Positions 1 to 12,100 of a DNA stretch of 64,000 nucleotides are shown in pieces; position 1 is the first letter of the stretch, and every line of letters starts with the position of its first letter. A program made the translations under genes and the position numbers. The notes under the pieces were generated by a model. That model searched no databases, had not been told where the DNA came from, and worked only from the letters and a program-made list of their open reading frames with translations. The stretch is from Ischnura elegans (Eukaryota; Arthropoda; Insecta; Odonata; Coenagrionidae), in contig NC_060251.1 of NCBI RefSeq assembly GCF_921293095.1, positions 39,165,644 to 39,229,643 on the forward strand, in the 5' to 3' direction.

Positions 1-2
1 CG

Positions 3-827
3 AAGAAGCAAGAAACTGGAAAGATTGAACCAGCCGGTAAGTTATTTTTTGTAGATGTTAATTTCGTCACTGCCACTAAACTCCTATATGAATGGTGTCA
101 AAATAATTTTCTTAAATTGAACCTTGAAAAGTCTGGCCTTATTCATTTTTGTAACAAAAATAAAGAATCCGAAGCAATACCAATTGTTGTAGAGGGGAAA
201 CAACTCCCACAAATTTCCAGTTCAAAGTTCCTCGGAGTTATCCTGCACAAAAATATGACATGGGTAGAGCACATCAGCAAATTGCGCAGCAAGCTCAGTT
301 CAACATGCTTTCTCATAAGAAGCATCAGGAACACGGTAAATAATGATGTCTTATTGTCCATTTACTATAGTGAATTTTACTCGCACATTATTTTCAGTAT
401 CCTGTTTTGGGGTTCCTCTCCCCATTCTACTGAAATCTTTAAAATTCAGAAGCGAATTATAAGGCTGATGTGCAATGCCCCCTATGATTCACCTTGTCGT
501 CCCTTGTTCAAGAAACTGGACATATTACCACTACCATGTGTGTATATTTTTCATTTACTTGCTTACACAAAAAGAAATCTATTTCATTACATTAAGAACC
601 GTGATGTCCACCATCATTCCACGAGGCAAATTGACCAGCTGCATGTTTCGTATGTGCGCACCAAGAATACCAGCACTGGTCCAAATTGTATGGGCCTTCA
701 ACTCTACAATAAATTGCCACCTGAACTTAAGGCACCATCAAGTGTCACTACTTTTAAGACCAACCTACTTAAATATTTGAAATTAAGAATGTATTATTCT
801 GTAGATGAATTCTTAAACAAATTTTGA
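3..827 (+). CDS. Reverse transcriptase C-terminal fragment of a non-LTR retrotransposon (partial)
   Basis: The frame is open from the first bases of the window to the stop at 825-827, about 274 codons, so the 5' part is simply cut off by the window edge. The first Met-like codon near 117 is not a real start. Visible family features are the block LNLEKSGLIHF followed by FLGVILHKNMTWVEHI, which match the conserved end of the LINE reverse transcriptase palm/thumb region. These are followed by the usual region around KIQKRIIRLM and the terminal LYNKLPPELK block. The protein would copy element RNA by target-primed reverse transcription in the nucleus. The frame has no stop or frameshift, so this copy is probably young, although its completeness upstream is unknown. 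The catalytic aspartates are not in view. Confidence 0.85.
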   Translation, partial: KKQETGKIEPAGKLFFVDVNFVTATKLLYEWCQNNFLKLNLEKSGLIHFCNKNKESEAIPIVVEGKQLPQISSSKFLGVILHKNMTWVEHISKLRSKLSSTCFLIRSIRNTVNNDVLLSIYYSEFYSHIIFSILFWGSSPHSTEIFKIQKRIIRLMCNAPYDSPCRPLFKKLDILPLPCVYIFHLLAYTKRNLFHYIKNRDVHHHSTRQIDQLHVSYVRTKNTSTGPNCMGLQLYNKLPPELKAPSSVTTFKTNLLKYLKLRMYYSVDEFLNKF

Positions 828-935
828 TGTATCCTGCATCATTGTATATTTGTATTTATTGTATATATATTTTTATCTTGATGTGTCCTATATCCAGTGC
901 ACCCCTTGTACTTCTAGATCTCTGGACAAATAAAC

Positions 936-960
936 ATTATTATTATTATTATTATTATTT
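936..960 (+). repeat. (ATT)n tail of the retrotransposon
   Basis: About eight ATT units directly follow the AATAAA-like signal of the element. This is the usual 3' tail position of a non-LTR element. Confidence 0.85.
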
Positions 961-1291
961 GATGGAATACTCCAAGAGAAGCACTGGTGAAAAACTGGTC
1001 TATTTTCACCATTTGGTGGCAAATGCTATCAGTCATCTCTCAGTTTTCAACAGTAACTGATACATTAAAACAGGTCATCTGCTAATGAATTGGTTGGTTG
1101 GAAACTGGTAAACTGTTGATCAGGATTTAAGTTTTCTTGGTATGAGCTGTGCATCAATGGTATTGGGTAGGAAACCCAAAACTCTCTCACTGCTAATCAG
1201 TTTGCTTAAAGTATGTGTTATTCATTGGTGTTGCCATGACATTTGGCTTGAGGGAATCCATGGTACCCCTCAGGACCTCCCACCCTTTGGG
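961..1291. other. Unannotated AT-rich stretch
   Basis: There is no convincing exon, RNA gene or repeat boundary between the retrotransposon tail and the next MITE. Confidence 0.5.
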
Positions 1292-1578
1292 CAGGGGCAA
1301 ATTTAAGGGGCGGGGTCACGATAGTCATGACCCTCCACAAAAATTTTAAAATTTGGGGGTATCCAAAATTTTTTAAAGTTTACTAGTTAAATAGTTTGTG
1401 TGTGCTAGTAAAGGGAGTGTGTATGCAAATGCGTGGCTACAAGTCCCAAGCATGTGAGAAATTTGAGTTTATTTATCACAGAGTGTGGAACTCCCTACTG
1501 TAAAAACGCCCCTCTTTCTTGGAAGTATTCCATTCTCTGCGAACACAAGTCATGACCCCCCATGCTGACCCGCCCCTG
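1292..1578. mobile_element. hAT-like MITE (family C), old copy
   Basis: Both ends begin CAGGGGC when read inward (left CAGGGGCAAATTTAAGGGG, right reverse complement CAGGGGCGGGTCAGCATGG). The flanks cctttggg and cctgtgtc match at 5 of 8 positions, as expected of a worn 8-bp duplication. The interior shares sequence with the segments at 5936-6136 and 16640-16870. It has no coding capacity, so it would be a non-autonomous element. Confidence 0.55.
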
Positions 1579-2920
1579 CCTGTGTCTTGAGAGTTCCCCC
1601 ACTTCACGAGGGAGCGTTTCTCCCCAGAATTTTTTTTCATTTAATGCTAAGAATTTAAATTAAGCATAATATCTTATGATTTTTTTATACATAATACTGA
1701 GTGTTTTAATTTTCTGATCGGTCAAATTTTTCTAGTGGGGCCATGAGCCTTTTTGGTAGGGTGGGGGCGAGGATGGTAAAAATACTGGTCGTAAAAAAAG
1801 GAATCCGTGGTACAGTGACTGGTGGAGGTTCTCCACCTAAAAGACACATTGAGAATGAGATAGAATCATGTCAAATACAGTACATTTCCATAAAGTTCAA
1901 TCATTTTCGAGTTTACATGTGAAATTCCAAATTTCTAACTCAAAAAAAGCCATTTGGTAATTTTGTCCATTTTTTTCTGATTTCCGCCCACTGTACAATG
2001 ATGAGTTAATGCATTGTGATGCAGTTGCATTCTGCAGAATACCACACTATTCGATTCCTTGCATAGGTTTATCTACGTACGAACAAGGTCTCAGAACGCA
2101 TCTTGTTTGTATATTGAGGATTTACAGTTTTTGCTGATAATAATTTAATCGCGTTTATCATACACATGACTCTGAAGCTATTCCGCAGTGGGACAATAAG
2201 TACGAGATTTTGAAGGGACAAGGAATTTTAGGAAGGTATGTTTTTTAGCAATTATTCCTTAAAGAAATGCTCTCACGTAGTTCGTTATCGCCAACCTCCG
2301 GTTTTTCGATCCTGGGAACTTCGTAATAATGAGAGTTAGCTGTACACCGAAATCATCGAATTTATAGAGCAAAATTTTAGCTTCTTCCAAAGACTTCATC
2401 AGAGCAATTGAAAGCTCTAAATACTCTTTCATGTCATTAATTACTAGTTTGTCAAAATGAAAGATTGCCATAGTTTTGAAGTGGTAATCATGGGAACAGA
2501 ATCTGAGACCATGAACCATGGAAAAGTGAAGTGTAAAAAAGCATGTGGTTCACAAACAACTTCATTGATAACTCAGAACCAGTCTTGAACTTATGAGCTA
2601 TTGAAAAGCAAAGCAGCACTCGGTTGAGTCCAGCCTTTCGCAGGCTGATAATAGGCATGGTGTAGGGCGGCAGACATTTGTCCAAGTAGCTAGGATATTG
2701 AATTTGCCCTAGAATACTGTTTATTACTGGGTACGTACGTCAGGGAAGGCAAAGAGCTGCTGATGGATTGTCGAAGGAGCGGCAGACCTCGAACCGCCTT
2801 CGATATCGAGGACGTCAGGATTTGCCATTTGAACAAGGCTTAGTTTTGGTGGAGTAGCTGCCATATCTAGGGAGGTGCAATTTAGATGCAGCTACGCAGC
2901 AATTAAATGGTAGATGATGG

Positions 2921-3234
2921 CAGTGGCACAGCGAGGGGGGGCTTTGGGGAATAAACTCCCCCCCCCCCCAGAGCTCAGAGAAATTTTTAAGTTTAATCCA
3001 TTTTACTGAATTGGTTCAGTATTACTGATAGAATAGTGTTAGGATTAATCAAATATCCTTCAGAAAGCCGTAAAACTCGCCATTTTGAACCATTACTCTT
3101 GAAATTTTTCTGGAGGAGGGCCCCCGCGACTCCTGCTTACCCTGGTGGGTATGCAAAAGCCCCACACTTCTAAGTATTAGTTGCGCCTAAAACCCCCCCC
3201 CCCCCCCTAGCCTTAATTCTTAGCTGCGCACCTG
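2921..3234. mobile_element. hAT-like MITE (family D) with 8-bp target duplication
   Basis: The left end is CAGTGGCACAGCGAGG. The right end, read inward, is CAGGTGCGCAGCTAAG. The flanking octamers gatgatgg (2913-2920) and ggtgatgg (3235-3242) match at 7 of 8 positions. The interior has two long poly-C tracts (about 2958-2970 and 3193-3207). The right half is related, in opposite orientation, to the fragment at 5379-5495. Confidence 0.65.
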
Positions 3235-3594
3235 GGTGATGGAGCATGGTGTTAAGCATCAAGAGCCTGCCCTCAAGCCATTTTTCACAGACCGGCAAAA
3301 ATATTCAAGGCTGTTAGTAAGCTGTAGCAATTTAGTTTGTGACCAGGCTTTTAGGGACTGTTGCATCAGAGAAAACTGAATAATATTTCATATTATAAAT
3401 TATCAAATTAAATATTTACAGTTTATGTTCCATTATAACTCGCTGAACTTCATTTACGAGGCACAAATAATTAAATAAACTTTAGTGTAAGCTTTATTTT
3501 TATTTTTAAGTTACCCAGAACATGGTGTGGTTAATAATGAAAGGAGAAGAGTAACTCCTTTCCGCCCATATTTCATGAGCATGTCCACAGTTCA

Positions 3595-3870
3595 CAGTGG
3601 CGTAGCCAGGAATTTTAAATAGGGGGGGTTTACTGGAGATTTCGGGCCTCTTCGAGGATGTATGCAAAACACCCCAGGCCAAAGGGGCCCAGGGTCCTCT
3701 CCCAAAAATTTTTGATGTTGAAAACATGATTTTTAAGACTAAAAAACAGTAGTTTTGTTAGAGTATTTATTAAAATAAAGTAAAGAGCAGTGATTTTAAA
3801 GGCTCAAAGGGTGGTTGAAACCCATAAAATCCCCTCTCCTACCCTGCTTTATAAAAATTTCATGACTCAG
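3595..3870. mobile_element. hAT-like MITE fragment (one recognisable end)
   Basis: It starts CAGTGGCGTAGCCAGGAATT, the same terminus as family A (compare 15178-15459 and 35994-36255). The distal end is not recognisable, so the right border is approximate. Confidence 0.5.
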
Positions 3871-4139
3871 CAATGTAATGAAGTTAGTTAGAAGAAGCCA
3901 CTTTCCCACTTCGGCATTGCTTTTTTTTGCTGACTAGCGAATGGCCAATGACTGGCAAATCTGTCTTATTGATTTGGGCTCAAGACTTAAATGAGGTTCC
4001 ATAAGGCACAAAAAATACGAACGTAACAATAAATGTATTGAAAGTATTGTCAATTTTAAGGGGGGAGCACGTGCTCCCACATCCCCTTAAATCCACCTAT
4101 GGTTTGGAGGCATTTGAAGGGAGAGTGACATCTTATGTC

Positions 4140-4404
4140 ACTTTTTCCTTGGAGGGTATGGAAGGAAGGAAGGAGGATTGGAGAGAAACATGGTGTTTAT
4201 GTTAGGGTGCTGTTAAAAGAAGGGGACCAGGGTGTATTTTCCAGTATGACGGAGCTGTGCTTTATTTGAAGTGCTTTCTACAAAGCATTCCAGAGAGAAT
4301 TGGGCAATCTCTGGAAATTCTCTGCCAGCTCCAGGATTTAAACCATAGGCCACAAGGTGAAAGGCCAGCATTCTAGGCGCCACACCATCGCAATCATAAA
4401 CCTG
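4140..4404 (-). mobile_element. Degraded tRNA-derived SINE, same family as 20577-20884
   Basis: Read on the minus strand it runs from a tRNA-like head (worn B box near 4330-4345) into a body sharing the order of blocks seen at 20577-20884. Those blocks are the loop around the tctctg-aaattctctg segment, the ccaggg block, and a GGAAGGA-rich end. It is strongly diverged. The borders are approximate and its 3' neighbour is the inverted-repeat element at 4410. Confidence 0.55.
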
Positions 4405-4409
4405 TGATG

Positions 4410-4915
4410 ATACCCAGTGAGAAATGGGTGGTGGAATCCACGTGGAACCCACGTGGAATCCACGTTGAGTGGTGGATATTTGGTGGTGGTGGATATTGAG
4501 TGGTTGGACCCACGTGGAATCCACATTGATTTCAAGTGGATTTGTGGTGATTATCATAAAATGTTAAACAGAATTTCTAATTTGTGGAACTTAACTCTCT
4601 GGTGATATTGCGTCATTTATCATCCTGAAACCACGCTAGTTATGTGAAAATGTATCACACATTCTATTTTTATATAATTCGTGGAAAGGCAGCCATGAGA
4701 GCACATGAAAAATCGTAGACACATATATAGAAGGTTTAGATATAGAGTGGTTGAGGTTTTAATGGTTTTAGGACAGCACCAACTGCTGTTTTAATTTTTC
4801 CACCAAATTTCCACGTGGGTTCCACATTGATTCCACGACCAAAAACACGTGGTATCCACGTTAATTCTCCACGTGGGTTCCACGTGGATTCCACCACCCA
4901 TTTCTCACTGGGTAT
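4410..4915. mobile_element. Inverted-repeat DNA element with CACGTG-rich ends
   Basis: The first about 48 bases, starting ATACCCAGTGAGAAATGG, are repeated in perfect inversion at the right end. Within and next to the inverted ends the palindrome CCACGTGG recurs many times (for example near 4440-4465, 4505-4515, 4812-4818 and 4870-4890). The flanks TGATG (4405-4409 and 4916-4920) may be a 5-bp target duplication. There is no coding capacity. The perfect terminal repeats suggest a recent insertion. Confidence 0.75.
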
Positions 4916-5378
4916 TGATGTGGGTATGGTATTAATGCCATGTCAAGTAAGTAATGTCAATCCTGATAAAGGAGAATAGAGTTTACAAGGAATTATTATA
5001 AATTGAATAAGTTAATGGTGAGAGAAATGAAAAATATCGTGATGATGAGGTAGTCTGTGTGTGAGTAATGTGTATAAAATATGTGACATATCTGAAGCTG
5101 CTTGAGAGATTGAATAATCTTATTCTTTTCATGAACATTGCATTTGTACCATAGAAATATCCTTCATTGTCAGCAACCCACATCACTCAAGTTATTCTTA
5201 AGTCCTTTGTAAAGTTTATGTGTTACCAAACCTCTGCAACTAAAGCTGAGACTCAAATTGGCTATCATTGAACTTCTTTGAATGACTTAATGAATTTCTA
5301 TCTACATAATACCTGTGCTATGTATACAACTGAATACATACCCTCACACAAATACGTATGTAGATATAGCTGTATGAT

Positions 5379-5495
5379 CAAGCACGCAGCTAGGAATTAA
5401 GGCTAGGGAATTTTAGGTGCAACTAATACTGGGGGTATGGAATACCTGCTAGGGTAAGCAGGAGGTGCGGGAGCCCTCCCCCAGAAAATTATTGG
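5379..5495. mobile_element. Fragment of hAT-like MITE family D
   Basis: The segment beginning gcacgcagctaggaatt matches, in inverse orientation, the right half of the element at 2921-3234. It includes the shared ggtgcaacta and gcaggaggtgcgggag blocks. The other end is missing. Confidence 0.5.
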
Positions 5496-5646
5496 AGAAG
5501 AGAGATGGTAGGAAAGGAAATCATATCCAAACGTAATAGGTTGGCACTGTAGGAGATCAAGTTACAGAAGTTGTTTGTCGTTTGAATTTGTCAATTTTGT
5601 GGAAATGTGCCCTCAGATCTTGTGTGATGCTATGACAGGCGTGCAT

Positions 5647-5935
5647 TAGGATGTTGCGTATTTTTCATTTTTTATCGGGTTTTCATTTTTTCTCGGCCTC
5701 TTAAAATATGCTATGGGGTGCAGAATGGATATGCTCAAAATTGCAGACTGATTTTTTAACATTTAGAGGTCACTGAAAGGGCATAAATGCAATAACATTC
5801 AATTTTCCCATTTGAAGTTCTTAATAATGTCATTTTTATGGGTAGAGCGCAATTTTACAGCTGTTTAGGGCCGATGTTTGCTCCATATTTACCTCCGCTC
5901 AACAGTTTTCCAGGAATACAATACTTTTCTGTGAG
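5647..5935 (+). mobile_element. Solo arm of the long fold-back element family (empty-site copy)
   Basis: It begins TAGGATGTTGC and aligns over about 290 bases with the left arm of the element at 20980-22562. Shared blocks are ctatggggtgcagaat, aacatttagaggtc and cagttttccaggaatac. At the position where the 20980 copy is interrupted by another MITE, this copy reads straight through, so it serves as the unoccupied site. No matching right arm was found downstream. Confidence 0.6.
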
Positions 5936-6136
5936 CTACAGACGATGCAAACTTCTCTCATGTTTGGGATACATATTTGGGCTTGGGCATGGGCATTTGC
6001 TTATGCACTCCCTTTGCTACTTCACAAGGATACAAAAAATATTAAACTTATGAAAATTAAAAGTTTATGTTAAAATTTTGGGGATGGGAGTGTCATGACC
6101 ACTTTGCTTCCCTCCCTATATGTGCCACCGCTACTG
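5936..6136. mobile_element. Relic of hAT-like MITE family C
   Basis: It shares the atttgcttatgcactccctt and aacaaggatacaaaaa-type blocks with 16640-16870. It ends ccaccgctactg, which reads inward as CAGTAGCGGTGG. The left border is approximate. Confidence 0.45.
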
Positions 6137-7261
6137 TGATAAATTTTGAACCTGCACTGTGGATAATGGTGAAATTCACAATATTTGAATTGATCATGGC
6201 TAGAGATACGTAAAAATCGCACTTTCATTTTTATTTTATCGCACTTTCAATAACAGTTTATCGCATTTTGTAGCGTCTATTTTTATTTTCATTATGAGGT
6301 AGATGGCTATAAAATGTTGTGAAACACATTTATATGACAAAATACAGAATATTTTAAATAATTATGTTGTAAAACAATAATAAATTAAGGAATAAGACAT
6401 ATAGTGGCGGAGGTGTAGCTTACCCACGCCCACTTGTAGTTTGCGGCCTCGTAGTCCCCCAGCCAACTAGCAGCTGGCCAGCTGCTCACATGCTTTAAGC
6501 AGTGAGTGTCGGCGGAGCATTTAAACTGCGCTCAGCACAATTTTGCCTCATCAAAAAAGCAAAGCATAAAAAATATCATTAAAGCCCAGTCATCGCATCT
6601 ATGCCGCATTTATCGCATTTGCGATTTTCACGCACCTCTAATTATGTCTTATTTATGGCTTTTGGAAGCCTCTTATTCTTGTGTAATGATCTGTGTGGGC
6701 TGCTAGGGCCTCTATCCTATTATCATGGACCTGGGTAAAATTGCCTTGAGGATCAAAGAACCTAGATAGCGCAGCAGGTTTAGCCAGGAAAGTTTTAGTT
6801 TGATTGCTAGTCTAGATGAATTCATTGTCTCATGGAATCAAAATAATGAAATTAAAAAAAAACTTTGTAATACTTCATAAATGTACTACTGCATAATATG
6901 CTACAGAAATAAATTTATGTGGAATCGCAAAGTTTTTTTTCCGTTTCATTATCCAGGGAAATTTTTCCTTAGGCAATTATCATGAACATCACCTCCGTTC
7001 ACATGACAGGTTAGAACTGGGTCATATTGACAACATAATTTGTAATTTTAGGAGTAAATCAATGAGATTGTTCTTTTCAAGTATTTCAGTTAAGACTACA
7101 CTCAGGGATTTTGTGAAAATACTAATTAGTACAGTTAGTGATTAGATTTTGCTCACAATGACCACTGCATAAGTAATTCACATAGATTTTTTTCTCCAAT
7201 CTATCTTTGTATTTATTTCGATTTCTTTTCAACTAAATTTAACCATTTTCCTTTGGTGAAG
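6137..7261. other. No recognised feature
   Basis: This is AT-rich sequence with short GCATTT/ATCGCA repeats around 6210-6270 and 6585-6630. I see no supportable exon. Confidence 0.4.
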
Positions 7262-7321
7262 GTAATCATTGGAGGATCTGTGGTGGATTCAACTCTCACC
7301 ATCCAGGAAGGCTTCATTAAG
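7262..7321 (+). CDS. Isolated exon-like segment, possibly of a PfkB-family sugar kinase
   Basis: A 60-nt open segment lies between an AG (7260-7261, preceded by a pyrimidine-rich ttttccttt) and a good donor GTAGGT (7322 on). In the phase without stop it encodes VIIGGSVVDSTLTIQEGFIK. The GGSVVD block resembles the start of PfkB-type carbohydrate kinases such as pseudouridine kinase domains, but 20 residues are too few to be sure. I found no partner exon in the neighbourhood, and introns here can be several kb. It could be a real internal exon of a plus-strand gene, an exon of a decayed gene, or chance. Confidence 0.4.
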
Positions 7322-8564
7322 GTAGGTAAATGTTATACCTATGTATGTCACTAATTCTAACAGATGTCCTAACCAGGGTTTACAATCGACTAACTGTTGC
7401 TTTTTTAATTTTTTTAATCTATTGCTGTCCCTAGTTTTATGTTAAGCATTTTGACTGTTATTATTTATGGCTATGAATTTTGCCAGGTTTATGCAGTATT
7501 AAGGAAACTGTTGCTAACTGCAACTTTTAGTATGTACAATGGCAAAACCTCTTTTAAAGCTATCTTGAATGGCACCTAAGTATTTGTGCAAATAGATGTA
7601 TGTATTCAAAACTGTCCCCTTTCAAGAATAGAAATATGTACATCACAGTTTTCTATAATTATTTCAGATATTTCTTGAAAGATTAAAATTATTTTTGATT
7701 TTGTTTGGTATTTCATTTGGTTTCCTTCATACAAGAGGTGGTGCTAACCATTCTCTGTGTTGAAGAGCCTTTTGTACTTCTTATTCTACAGATTTCACTC
7801 TTAATGGACGGTTTTTGGAACCACCTTTATTCTTTCATTATTTAAAATGTTGTTACTACTCCTATTCAATAACTTTTCATCACCCTAATCTAAGACTTTA
7901 ATGTTTATTGTATTTTGTGAACAAACTCAGTTTCTCTCAATTTGCCGAATATGATACATATATGATTGTGCTTCTTTGATGTGATAATTTATGAGTTTGA
8001 TCCCCCCTATCTCTCTTTCAATGAAGGAATTGAGTATTTTTCATAGTGTGGAACAGCTTGGTGGGAAGAGCCAGCACTTACTGTTTTAGTAATTTTTTTG
8101 AACTGATTTATTTTAGAAAAAGAGTTTTAGTTAAAATGAATGATACTTGTAAGAAGACTTGAGGGAATTTAATTAAGTAGATGAACAACCAAAGAAATCA
8201 CCAATATTATAAAGGGAAATTGCTTAGGGGAAATGTAAAATGTGGAATACTGTTTATGCATGGACTTCTGAAGCAATAGACCTCGTGTATGTGTGAATTT
8301 TAGTGAAAGCGCATATCTTGCCAAATACCCTTTTGGCTTTACTTTGAGGAACTTCGACACAAGTTTAAAAAAATACAGGTTACGTTACACCCTGACACTT
8401 TTTTTATCAACCATGGTTTCTACTCTTTTATTTATGACTCTGATTGATACATAGAGCTGTGTGGATTTAAAGATTTGATTTTAGAATGTGTGAATACAGT
8501 AGAAAATTTTTTATTCGCCCAGCAGGCTTCTGTGAACGTACTTTTTCTTCCTCCCTTCCATGCA
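7322..8564. other. No recognised feature
   Basis: AT-rich. No exon with both splice signals and coding character was recognised, and no repeat border was seen. Confidence 0.4.
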
Positions 8565-9120
8565 CTTTTGCCGTAGCACTTTGAAGGGTCTCTAATTCAG
8601 AACCCTTTCCTTGTCGAGCTCACCCTCGCTGGCCCCTCTCTTCGACCCTCAGAGTGGGGAGGGCCTCCCTCCCCAAACGTGACCGCTTTGACTGCATTTT
8701 TAAAATCTATCAATCAATGCGATCATCAAAAAGTGATTGTTTGCATCGCACACCTGCTAATCAAGCAATCAAGTACATCTTTGAACCGTGTTTCTACTAT
8801 TAAGAATAATGATTTTGTTAACTTTGCTAAAATGGTCAATTTCCAGTTGTCCGCAGCCACGTTTTTAGCAAAGTCGTTAAAATTGTTATTTTTCATCGCA
8901 GAAACACGGTTCAAAGACGTACTTAATTGCTTGATTGGCAGGAGTGCGATGCAAACAATAATTTTTTGATGATCGGATTGATTGGTTGATTTTCAAATTG
9001 CAGTCAGAGCGGTGACTTTTCGGGAGGGAGGCCGCCCGCTAGGAGGGTCCAAGAGATGGGCCAGCAAGGGTGAAGTCATCGAGGGAAGCGTCCTGGATTT
9101 GCAACCCTACGGGTGTACCG
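8565..9120. mobile_element. Long fold-back (palindromic) element
   Basis: The left half is an imperfect reverse complement of the right half about a centre near 8840. Matching landmarks are gaccgctttgactgca with tgcagtcagagcggtgac, gaaccgtgtttct with agaaacacggttc, and ctcgctggcccctctctt with its partner near 9050-9072. The arms are about 270 bases each. Short open frames on the two strands here encode mirror-image peptides because of the palindrome and are not genes. The outer limits are approximate and no target duplication was identified. Confidence 0.75.
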
Positions 9121-12100
9121 CGCCCATCGTAGAAGTACCTGCTCCATGGCCCAACGAAACGCATTTTAACCTTTTTGCCGCATATGAGGAGAATGTTTTT
9201 GGAGATTGAACAGCAGTGAAAGGGTTAATGACCCTACTTGATATACATTATGCTTGCTCCATGTGTAACTTGCCTTAAATTTTTCTAGCAGGGGATAAAT
9301 ATTTGGATGAACACAAGTGTTTTTGTCCCTTGACACTGGTGGGTCTAGCATCACCATCCAATCACTATCGCTGCAACTCTTAGTACATTATGGTGGTTGC
9401 AGCAGAACCAGTTTGTCAGTGTGACTGGGTTCATGCCTGCCATAGATTCTTTGTATTACAAAAGTTACCGCTGCATTGAAAATTGATATTATTCAACTGT
9501 CAGGCTTCTTTGAATTTCCACTGAAACTATAGTTTGTTGTAAACTTGCCAGCTGTTATTTTCTATCTTCTTAGCATGAATATGCCCCATAGTTTGTTTAT
9601 CATTGAACTATTGATTGCATTGTGGATTAACTTAGCGTCTTCATTATAAAAAGAAGTTTTAGAGATTTATTTTCCTTTATTCTGGAACCAGGATCGATAC
9701 AACCATAACACTTGGATAAGCGCGTGTAACAAGTCTTTGTAAACAGATATATTACACTTCTTTTTTCTGCATCATCATTCTATCCAATCAAATGAATGGA
9801 AAGCATTTAAAAATGGTGATGCAGTGAATGAAATAGGTTTAGCTACATAGGCACATAATTTTTGGGAAACATCAACTTGTTTTGGAGAATACAAAAATAA
9901 TGCTCGAACGTTTAGAATACTAATTTTGAAATGCACATGTAACGTACCTAATCACATGAATCGGTAATTCATTGAGTAACGTCAATGAGCATGTGTGTGA
10001 TTGTAATGTTTATCATGTTATGTGATTCAAATGCTTTGAGATGTGGCATTTCTGAATAGCACTGATCGGCAATATGTTTGGTGATGGTTGTAACTGATGT
10101 AATTACTTTTCAAATATCTGAGTCCAAATTTAAGACTTATCATGCCATTCTTGTGCATTTGGTAGTAAAAGGAAAACTTGTCTGTTTACTTACATTAGTG
10201 TGGTATTTTTTGTGTTTTTAATAATGAGGCACTCCAAAGCTCATGTGGAAAAAATATGTGTGAACCTTTATTTTTATACAGAATGAGAAAAATAATCAGA
10301 AAAGTGATGGTCAAAATGATCATACTTTTTAAAGATACAGGCTGTTTAACAGGAGAATTCACTAGAATCCATTTGCTAGCACCCTTTTTTCACTGAGGAT
10401 AAAGTCATTTCATCCCATATACATCTCATTAAGTTTTAACTGTTTAAAAATCAGCTTTAAATACTTTGTCAATATAAATAATACTTTAAATTACACAATT
10501 TTTAATTTTTATTTAGCAATATATCTATTTTATAGTACAGTATTTATGCTGGCAAGCAGTTTTAGCATTAATAGAATTAGAACCGAAAAAAAAAATCCTT
10601 ATTTTCAACAGCTCTAAGGAAGAAATATTCATTAACAAATGTTTTCAGGTACTAGCCTAGTGTGCATTACTTTTTCTAGGTTTCTCAAAAATATTTCAGC
10701 GATATGCAATTTCAAATTTCTCACTTATGTATATATATTTCATCATGCTGTTCACTTTTAGCAAACGTTAACCAAATTTTTGAGGGGAAATAAATGAAGA
10801 ATCATTATGAGTTCTTTCAGTATTATTTCATAGGGAAAATAATAGCTTGTTTGCCTCTTTTAATTTAAAAAACTAGACTTATTTTTTAATCTATTTTTTC
10901 ATATCAAACTAGTCCTGAATGTATTTGGGCAATTTTGATGACCTTATGAAGCTTTGCATTGCTCTGAATGCTTATTGGCTGACACAATCTAAGATACAAT
11001 CTTCTAGTTTGTTCTCAAGTTATTTTTGCTGCGAAACCAAGTGTGCTTACCACAAGAATCAAGAACCCCAGAAATAGTTTCTTTTTTTTTAAATTTTGGT
11101 TAGAATATACTTACTGGTCCTCGCCAATTAGTTATCTCCAATCATATCATGGAGTTGGAGTATTAAGTTTTTACCCTGCAAACCATCATGACACCACACT
11201 CATGTCAAACATTTCTGTTTTTTCACCTGGAAGTTGATGGCTTGAAATCTAAACAAAATCTATTGAATTGTCTATGTAGCTGGTGTCATTTGTTATTATT
11301 ACTGTGTCATGGATTTCTCTCAAATATCAACTGCATCATGTTTGTGTTCAGTTAACTTTTATGGCTAAATTGGCTGAGACCCCCATCACAATGTGTTGGT
11401 CTGTCTAAGCTGGAGGTACTAGCTGACATTAGGATTAACCATGAATTGTAATTTCGAGCATAGCATGATGAAGTGGAAAATGAGGATGGATAACACGGAA
11501 CATCTCAGTGATCCAACAGTTATACAACAAGAATATGTACGCAACAAACAATAAATGAATCCCAAAGATCACAACACAAAAACATAACATAGAGAGAAAA
11601 GGGTATTCAATTCAACCTTTCAGTTTGTATGCAAGAGATCATTTAATAGCTCCCACCCTTCAGATATGATCTTCAGTAATTTAAAACTAATTAAGTTTCA
11701 TGGGTTCATGCACTTTACACTTTCGTTGTGTTAAGTCTATTATTTTTAACACATCTTCTATTGAAATTAGGAATTTCTACAGATTTGGCACTTCCAGGCA
11801 CTGTTTTTATCATCCAGAAAGTGCAACTGCATAGGTATTTTCAGCCTTTTCATGCCTTTGGTGTCTGCTCTCCTATATAGTTATTGCACTTGATCTTGGT
11901 ATGATCTTCTGTTTTAGAGTATGCACAGATAACATGGAGAAAACACAAATGCATGAATGATCAATTTTTTTCACACCTGCACTCATTATCATATTTTCAA
12001 GGGGGCACAGATATTCAGGAGTCATGCTAGCAGGTCCTTTGACTCATGACCCACTTCATGAATATGGTGGTGGAAATGGCTGTGGCCTCAATTGAAGAGT

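Larger units (their letters stand above)
1..960 (+). mobile_element. 3' end of a non-LTR (LINE-type) retrotransposon, cut by the window edge
   Basis: The reading frame ending at 827 is the C-terminal part of a retrotransposon reverse-transcriptase protein. After the stop comes a short 3' UTR, an AATAAA-like signal at 929-934 and an (ATT)n tail at 936-960. A 3' microsatellite tail is typical of several LINE clades. I cannot assign the clade because the catalytic YxDD region lies outside the window. No target-site duplication could be delimited after the tail. Confidence 0.85.

Noticed and set aside
8679-8969. Plus-strand 96-codon open frame
   Set aside because: It lies across the palindrome centre and has a mirror-image counterpart on the other strand. 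There is no domain or splice context.
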